Assembly (NCBI GenBank): GCA_038147155.1
Contig: JAYQTA010000009.1
Location: 20,705 to 84,704 of the forward strand
Direction: 5' to 3'
Source: Australimonas brisbanensis
Lineage (GTDB): Bacteria > Chloroflexota > Dehalococcoidia > Lucifugimonadales > Australimonadaceae
Length of the DNA stretch: 64,000 bases
A program made the translations under genes and the position numbers. Each line of letters opens with the position of its first letter. The first letter of the stretch is position 1. Under the pieces are notes generated by a model. That model searched no databases. It was not told the DNA's origin and saw nothing but the letters and a program-made list of their open reading frames with translations. Below are positions 59,091 through 64,000 of this stretch, in pieces.

Positions 59091-59206
59091 GGGGCGTGCT
59101 CCTCGGTGGGGATGATGGCTCAGGATAGCCCGGCCCACGCGTGCGGCGCCAGGGTCAGCGGGGCCAGTCCCCGCGCGCCACCCCCGGTGCTAGGATGCGA
59201 ACCACC

Positions 59207-60475
59207 GTGTCCAACCGAACCCCCACGCAACCGCCCGCTCCGGACGGCGAGGGCCAACCCGCCACCGCGCGCCCCTGGGCACCCCTGTTCAACCCCCACT
59301 TCCGGCTCCTGTGGGCCTCAGGGCTCGCCTCGGTCACCGCCGAGCAGGGGCGGCGCACCGTGGACCTGTGGCTCATCTACCAGCTCTCCGGCGGCTCGGC
59401 CGTGCAGTTGGGGCTCATCGGCATCTTCCAGGCGGTGCCCCTGTTCACCACGGGCCTCCTCTCCGGCACCGTGGCTGACCTGGTGGATCGCAAGAAGCTG
59501 CTGCTGATCGCCCAGGCGATGCGCGTGGCGATGCTGGCCGCGCTGGGAGCGGTGGTGCTCAGCGGGAATGCCCAGGTCTGGCACGTGTACGCGGCCACGC
59601 TGTTCAACGGCATCGCCCAGGTGGTGGAGCAGCCCGCCCGCACCTCGCTCATCCCCAACATGGTCCCACGCACCCAACTGATGCACGCGCTGGGGCTCAA
59701 CTCCGGCATGCGGCAGATGGGCATGCTCACCGGGCCGCCCCTGGCGGCCTGGCTCATCGGGCCCATCGGCATCGGTGGGGCGTACCTGGTCCAGTCGGGG
59801 CTGTACGTGGTGAGCATGGCGGTGATGCTGGGGCTGCCTTCCTGGGGCGCATCCGGGGCAGGTGGCCTGCGCTCGCTGCGCCTGTCCACGGTGCTGGAGG
59901 GGCTCCGGTTCATGTTCTCCAACCGGTTCCTGGCCGCCGTGGTGAGCCTGGATGCCGCGGTGGTGCTATTCACCTCCTGGCGGGTGCTGGCGCCCATCGT
60001 GGCGGCTGACGTGCTGGGGGGCGATGAACGCACCCTCGGGTTGCTGATGGCCTCCCAGGCCGCCGGGCGTCTGGTGGGCACCGGGTCGGTGATGGTCACC
60101 TCGGTGCGCCGCCAGGGGCTGGTGGTGCTGGGGGTGAGCATGGGCTACGCCGCCTCCTTCGCCGCCCTGGGGCTGGTGCAGGTGAGCGTTGTGGCCATGG
60201 GGGTGATGCTGCTGATCGGCGCCACGGACGGGGCGGGCTCCATCGTGCGCAACACCGTGGTGCAGCTGGCCGTGCCCGATACGATCCGCGGGCGGGTGAC
60301 CGCCGTGAACCAGATATTCGCCCAGGGCTCACCGGCGCTGGGGCAGACGGTGACAGGCGCCATGGCCGCGGCGCTTGGCGCGGGCGGCGCGCTCCTGGCG
60401 GGCGGGGCCATCGCTGCCGCCGCCACCGTGGTTGTGGGGGTGTGGGTGCGTGAGGTGGTGCGCTTCCGGGTCTAG
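59207..60475 (+). CDS. Major facilitator superfamily transporter (MFS_3/enterobactin-exporter type)
   Basis: A 422-residue 12-helix transporter. It resembles the EntS/MFS_3 group: NPHFRLLWASGLASVTAEQG at the start, VEQPARTSLIPNMVPRTQLM after helix 4, and GATDGAGSIVRNTVVQLAVP with DTIRGRVTAVNQIFAQGSPA in the second half. Likely an exporter of a small molecule; the substrate is not known. GTG 59207 is chosen because an extended -10 box TGCTAGGAT ends at 59196, so earlier starts would not be transcribed; the leader is at most a few bases. It shares CTAG with the Lon-like protease gene. Confidence 0.88.
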   Translation: MSNRTPTQPPAPDGEGQPATARPWAPLFNPHFRLLWASGLASVTAEQGRRTVDLWLIYQLSGGSAVQLGLIGIFQAVPLFTTGLLSGTVADLVDRKKLLLIAQAMRVAMLAALGAVVLSGNAQVWHVYAATLFNGIAQVVEQPARTSLIPNMVPRTQLMHALGLNSGMRQMGMLTGPPLAAWLIGPIGIGGAYLVQSGLYVVSMAVMLGLPSWGASGAGGLRSLRLSTVLEGLRFMFSNRFLAAVVSLDAAVVLFTSWRVLAPIVAADVLGGDERTLGLLMASQAAGRLVGTGSVMVTSVRRQGLVVLGVSMGYAASFAALGLVQVSVVAMGVMLLIGATDGAGSIVRNTVVQLAVPDTIRGRVTAVNQIFAQGSPALGQTVTGAMAAALGAGGALLAGGAIAAAATVVVGVWVREVVRFRV

Positions 60476-63018
60476 GCGGGTGGGGGCGTGGGTGGGGCGC
60501 CGGGGCCCTCGCGCTTGTCAGGCTCACGGCCCTCGGGACGTTCCGCCTCGGTCTTCACCGGCGGCTTCTCCTGCGCGGTGCGGTTGTTGCGCTCGCGCCC
60601 AGCGATGCGGTCCGCCATCTCCTGGAGCGTCGCGGCCACCCTGCCGAAGATGGACTCCGGCGGGTAGTTGCCCTCGGCGTCGGGCTCGCCCGCCGGGACA
60701 CCGGTGAGCAGCTCGATGCCCTCCTCGATGCGGGTGACGGCGTAGACGGCGAAGCGGCCTGATTCCACCGCCTCGGTCACCTGGCGCGAGAGCACCAGGT
60801 TGTCCACGTTGGTGGCGGGTATCAGCACGCCCTGCTCTCCGGACAGGCCCTTGGCATCGCACACGGCGAAGAAGCCCTCCACCTTGCGCGTGGCCCCGCC
60901 GATCGCCTGCACCCGGCCCAGCTGGTCGATGGAGCCGGTCACGGCCAGGCCCTGGCGTATCGACACGCCGGAGAGGGCGGAGAGGAGCGCGTACAGCTCG
61001 GTGGAGGAGGCGGAGTCCCCGTCGATCTCCTCGTAGGTCTGCTCGAAGGCAACGCTGGCGCGTATCGGCAGGACGGCGTCCGCGCCGAACTTGCCCATCA
61101 GGTAGCCCATGAGGATGCCGAAGCCCTTGGTGTGGATGCGCCCGGACATCTGGCTGGCCTGCTCCACGGTGCCGAACTCGCCCCGCCCCGCCGAAACGCG
61201 TGCGGTGAGGCGCGAGGGGCGCGCGAAGGAGTAGTCGCCCATGTCGATGACGGCCAGGCCGTTGATCTGCCCCACCTCGGTCCCGGCTACGTCCACATGC
61301 AGCGTGCCGCGGTCGTAGAACTCCTGGAGGCGCTCCTCTACCAGGTTGGAGCGCTGCCTGCGCTCGGCGATGGCCTGCTCCACGTCCTCGCCGCTCACCC
61401 CATCACGCCCCGCACGCTTGGACCAGAAGGCGGCTTCGGTGATCAGGTCGGCCACGTCGGCGAAGCGCGCGGTGAGCCGCTTCTGATCCTCCACCAGGCG
61501 CGAGGAGTGCTCGATGATGCGGGCGACGGCCGTCGCCTCGAAGTGGGGCAGGCCCTCCTCCTGCACCCGGTTGACGATGAACCGTGCGTATGAGCGGATC
61601 GTCTCCTGGTCCAACTCCAGCTCCGGCTGGAAGTCGGCCTTCACCTTGAACAGTTTGGGGAAGTCCTCGTCGTAGATCTGGAGCATCCGCACCAGCATGG
61701 GGTTGCCCACCAGCACAATCTTCACGTCCAGGGGAACCGGCTCCGGCTCCAGCGTGGAGGTGGGCACCAGCGCCACCTGCTCGCCCAGGCTCTCCATACG
61801 GATCTGCCGGGCCTGGAGCGCGTGCTTGAGCGATGGCCAGGTGAAGGGGGCGGCGAGCAGGTCGGTGGCCTGGAAGACGATGTACCCGCCGTTGGCCCGG
61901 TGCAACGAGCCCGCGTGGAGCTGGGTGAAGTCCGTGGTGGCCACGCCCATGCGGAAGACGTGGTCCATCCGCCCGAACACGTTGTAGTAAGAGGGGTTGC
62001 GCTCGATGACCACCGGCGCGCCCTGGGTGGAGGCGTTGTCCACGAACACGTTGACCCCGTAGCGCATGAAGGCTGACTCCGCATCCGGCCCGGCCCCGCC
62101 GCCTGCCTCCATCAGCACCATCTGCCCCTGCTGGGGCTGATGGGCCCCCTGGAGGAACAGGGGCACGTTGGCCAGCATGTCGGCTTGCACCTCCCCCAGG
62201 TAGGTCAGCGTTTGGTCGTGCTCGGCGTAGCGCTCGCGTAGCTCGGCGAAGAGGGGCTCCAGGGCGAACCCGGCGATCTCCTGGTTCACCTGTTCGCGGG
62301 TGTGCACGGCCTCACGCTCCAGGCTGCGCAGCTCGGCGAAGCGCCCGGCGATGTACTCCTGCAGTTCGTGGCGCTGTTCCCGGAAGGCGTGGGCCTGGTC
62401 GGGGGTGAGGTTCTCCAGCGCCTCGGGGGAGAGGGGCTCCCCGTCGGGCCCCAGAGGCGCGGCCAGCACGCCCGCCTCGGTGAGGGCAAGGCCGACGCCC
62501 CGCTTGCGCGCCTCCTCCACCATCTCCTTGGTGAGCTGGCGGTGGCGCTCCTGCACGCTGGACATGGCCTGCTCCACCCGCCGGAGGTAGTCGTCGGACT
62601 CGAATGCCCGGGGCAGGCGCGTTTGCGCATCGCGCACCAGGGCAGCCATGTCCGCGGCCAGCTGGCGCCCCAGGCCCTGGGGCAGATTGATGCCCCGCGG
62701 GCGCTTAGGGTCGGCGAAGTTGTGGACGTAGACCCAATCTCCCGGTGCGGGACGCGAGGCAGCCAGGCGGCGCAGGTAGGCGGCGAGGGTGGTGTTGCGT
62801 CCGGTGCCGGGGTTGCCCGCCACGTAGACGTTGAACCCGGCCCCCTCTACCTCCAGGCCGAACTCCAGCGCACGCAGTGCCCGGTTCTGCCCCACCGTCC
62901 CCTCTAGGGAGGAGACCTCCTGGGTGGTGGTGAAGCCCAGCGAAGCGGGGTCGATGCGGGTGGTGAGCCGGTCGGTGCTCACGGCCAGGCGGGTGCGGAT
63001 GTCCTGCGGATTGGTCAT
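60472..63018 (-). CDS. Lon-family ATP-dependent protease (LonB/Lon-related AAA type)
   Basis: An 848-residue AAA+ protease. The N-terminal ATPase has Walker A VYVAGNPGTGRNTTLAAYL (residues about 55-75), a long inserted coiled-coil (about 130-300) and ANGGYIVFQATDLLAAPFTW near Walker B. The C-terminal protease domain contains the catalytic Ser in EIDGDSASSTELYALLSALS and the Lys in IGGATRKVEGFF, the Ser-Lys dyad. This matches the Lon-related ATPase-protease group with an N-terminal lid rather than canonical LonA (no N-terminal LAN domain). It would degrade misfolded or regulatory proteins. ATG 63018; GGGAGGCCCC upstream. Confidence 0.93.
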   Translation of the reverse strand: MTNPQDIRTRLAVSTDRLTTRIDPASLGFTTTQEVSSLEGTVGQNRALRALEFGLEVEGAGFNVYVAGNPGTGRNTTLAAYLRRLAASRPAPGDWVYVHNFADPKRPRGINLPQGLGRQLAADMAALVRDAQTRLPRAFESDDYLRRVEQAMSSVQERHRQLTKEMVEEARKRGVGLALTEAGVLAAPLGPDGEPLSPEALENLTPDQAHAFREQRHELQEYIAGRFAELRSLEREAVHTREQVNQEIAGFALEPLFAELRERYAEHDQTLTYLGEVQADMLANVPLFLQGAHQPQQGQMVLMEAGGGAGPDAESAFMRYGVNVFVDNASTQGAPVVIERNPSYYNVFGRMDHVFRMGVATTDFTQLHAGSLHRANGGYIVFQATDLLAAPFTWPSLKHALQARQIRMESLGEQVALVPTSTLEPEPVPLDVKIVLVGNPMLVRMLQIYDEDFPKLFKVKADFQPELELDQETIRSYARFIVNRVQEEGLPHFEATAVARIIEHSSRLVEDQKRLTARFADVADLITEAAFWSKRAGRDGVSGEDVEQAIAERRQRSNLVEERLQEFYDRGTLHVDVAGTEVGQINGLAVIDMGDYSFARPSRLTARVSAGRGEFGTVEQASQMSGRIHTKGFGILMGYLMGKFGADAVLPIRASVAFEQTYEEIDGDSASSTELYALLSALSGVSIRQGLAVTGSIDQLGRVQAIGGATRKVEGFFAVCDAKGLSGEQGVLIPATNVDNLVLSRQVTEAVESGRFAVYAVTRIEEGIELLTGVPAGEPDAEGNYPPESIFGRVAATLQEMADRIAGRERNNRTAQEKPPVKTEAERPEGREPDKREGPGAPPTPPPA

Positions 63019-63082
63019 GGGGCCTCCCGTGCCGGAGGGTAGTCGCGCGGATAGCGTACCGCAGTCGGTGATGGGATGCCGT

Positions 63083-63088
63083 TAGAAT
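63083..63088 (+). promoter_or_regulatory. -10 box upstream of the metallo-hydrolase gene
   Basis: TAGAAT lies 27 bases before ATG 63116. The -35 is not clear. The same 97-base gap must hold the divergent promoter of the protease gene. Confidence 0.45.
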
Positions 63089-63115
63089 GTCCGCACCCCC
63101 ACACGGAGCGTGCCC

Positions 63116-63946
63116 ATGGAGCTGGAGCCCGGCATCGTCTGCCTCACCATCGGCCGGGAGCCGTTCAAGGGCTTTCCGCCGCCCAACGCCTACCTGCTGG
63201 TGGGCAGCGAGCGGGCGCTGGCGGTGGACGCGGGCTGGGACGATGCCGCCGACCACGAAGCGCGCATGGCGGCCCTCGCCGAGTGGCTGCGCGTGCCCCT
63301 GGCCGCGGTGCTCATCACCCACCGCCATCCCGACCACGTTGGTGGCGCGCTGGCGTTGGCGCGCGCGACGGGTGCGCCAACGTGGGCGCACGGACGTGAG
63401 CGCGTGCACATCGAGCGCGACCGCTTCAAGGGTGAGGGGGCCGTGGACCGGGATGTGACCGAGGGCGAGCGCATCGAGCTGGGTGGGCTCACCGCACGGG
63501 TGGTGGAGGCCCCGGGCCACACTGCGGGGTGCCTGGCGGTGTGGGTGGAGGAGCGCCGGGCACTGCTGACCACCGACACGGTGATGGGCGTGTCCACCAC
63601 CGTCATCAAGCCGGAGGACGGCTCACTGACCGACTACGCCCGCACCCTGGACCGGTTCGCCGCACTGGACGCGCGCGTCTTCTACACGGGCCACGGCGCG
63701 CCGGTGACGGACACCGCCGGGCGCCTGCGCGCCCTCTCCGAGCACCGACGCAAGCGCGAGGCCGAGCTGGTGGCGGCGCTGGCCGCCGGGCCGCAGACGG
63801 TGCCCCAACTGCGCGAGCGCATCTACGCGGGCCTTCCGCAGACCCGCGAGCGGCTCGCCGAGGCACAGCTGACCACAGGCCTGCTCAAGCTGATGGATGA
63901 GGGTATGGCGCGCGCCGAGGAAGAGGGGCGCTACGCGCTGGTGTAG
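63116..63946 (+). CDS. Metallo-beta-lactamase fold hydrolase with C-terminal winged helix (LACTB2-like)
   Basis: A 276-residue enzyme. The dinuclear zinc motif is ITHRHPDHVGGALALAR (HxHxDH), followed by APGHTAGCLAVWV (third His) and LTTDTVMG (bridging Asp). YTGHGAPV supplies the last His. The C-terminal part (from about residue 200, EHRRKREAELVAALAAG to the end) is the winged-helix tail of the LACTB2/thioesterase-like group. It probably hydrolyses an ester, thioester or phosphodiester; the substrate is unknown. ATG 63116 has GGAGCG upstream; GTG 63110 is an alternative. Confidence 0.9.
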   Translation: MELEPGIVCLTIGREPFKGFPPPNAYLLVGSERALAVDAGWDDAADHEARMAALAEWLRVPLAAVLITHRHPDHVGGALALARATGAPTWAHGRERVHIERDRFKGEGAVDRDVTEGERIELGGLTARVVEAPGHTAGCLAVWVEERRALLTTDTVMGVSTTVIKPEDGSLTDYARTLDRFAALDARVFYTGHGAPVTDTAGRLRALSEHRRKREAELVAALAAGPQTVPQLRERIYAGLPQTRERLAEAQLTTGLLKLMDEGMARAEEEGRYALV

Positions 63947-63956
63947 GGCTGGGGCT

Positions 63957-64000
63957 GGCCCCGCTCGCTGCGCTCGCTCATGGCAGCAGGCCCACGGCCA
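63957..64000. repeat. Dispersed intergenic repeat, copy D (cut by the window end)
   Basis: CCCCGCTCGCTGCGCTCGCT and CATGGCAGCAGGCCCACGGCC match the junction of the two units of copy A (27.30-27.35 kb) with few changes. It follows the metallo-hydrolase stop by about ten bases and runs out of the window. Confidence 0.7.

Noticed and set aside
1..64000. CRISPR arrays, rRNA operons, insertion sequences, prophage
   Set aside because: None was seen: no regularly spaced repeats, no rRNA sequence, no transposase, integrase or phage structural genes.

Overview
This window is very GC-rich bacterial chromosome (roughly 70 % G+C by eye) with dense, mostly housekeeping genes. The best lineage hint is the 1444-residue membrane protein at 1885-6219. 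It joins a glycosyltransferase-like half to a DUF2298 half with the LNYYYFG signature, an architecture best known from Chloroflexota and some archaea. Sortase, CIRCE-controlled groESL and TrkH potassium uptake also fit. I read it as Chloroflexota, possibly Dehalococcoidia-like, with low confidence below phylum. No phage, plasmid, CRISPR or insertion sequence is visible.

Layout. 1-6.6 kb: end of enolase, GAPDH, the giant YYY protein. 6.6-11.1 kb (minus): a potassium-uptake operon trkH, trkA, usp and two more TrkA-type genes, ending in pheA. 11.3-17.0 kb: cysteine synthase-like gene, two subunits of a molybdenum hydroxylase, an iron-type ABC permease and its binding lipoprotein. 17.1-20.3 kb: a one-piece sensor kinase/response regulator/DNA-binding protein, a receiver and a zinc-ribbon protein. 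20.4-26 kb: Kef antiporter, an interrupted universal stress protein, an interrupted SDR, sortase, VIT-type transporter, lipoprotein. 27-32.2 kb: tRNA-Val, gyrA, L21, L27, L31, DUF1385. 32.2-34.4 kb: an OsmC-like gene with UGA at its catalytic Cys, facing two PspC/LiaF-type envelope-stress genes. 34.5-41.7 kb: Rieske oxygenase, recN, DMT transporter, a broken MmgE/PrpD gene, coaD, rsmD. 42-48.7 kb: greA, lysS, serS, M16 peptidase, groEL, groES. 48.9-54.2 kb: two crotonase genes plus acyl-CoA ligase, nuoA, speD, speE. 54.6-64 kb: CvpA, HNH, PSP1 protein, holB, lysA, MFS, Lon-like protease, metallo-hydrolase.

Most striking signals. (1) The OsmC-like gene reads as a selenoprotein: UGA sits exactly at the peroxidatic Cys and a bacterial-SECIS-like hairpin follows. 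(2) Three stress-related genes (tandem Usp, PspC-LiaI, LiaF/toastrack) carry four in-frame TAG codons with family sequence continuing on both sides. (3) TAG is by far the commonest stop, unusual for such GC content, and seven convergent gene pairs share one CTAG as both stop codons. (4) Several genes have a -10 box only 6-10 bases before the start codon, implying leaderless mRNAs. (5) A dispersed intergenic repeat family occurs at four places.

Caution. Single-base frameshifts occur in groEL, holB, lysA, an SDR gene and a DMT transporter, and several in a prpD-like gene. Because groEL and holB are normally essential, part of this may be sequence error, and that caveat extends to the in-frame stops.
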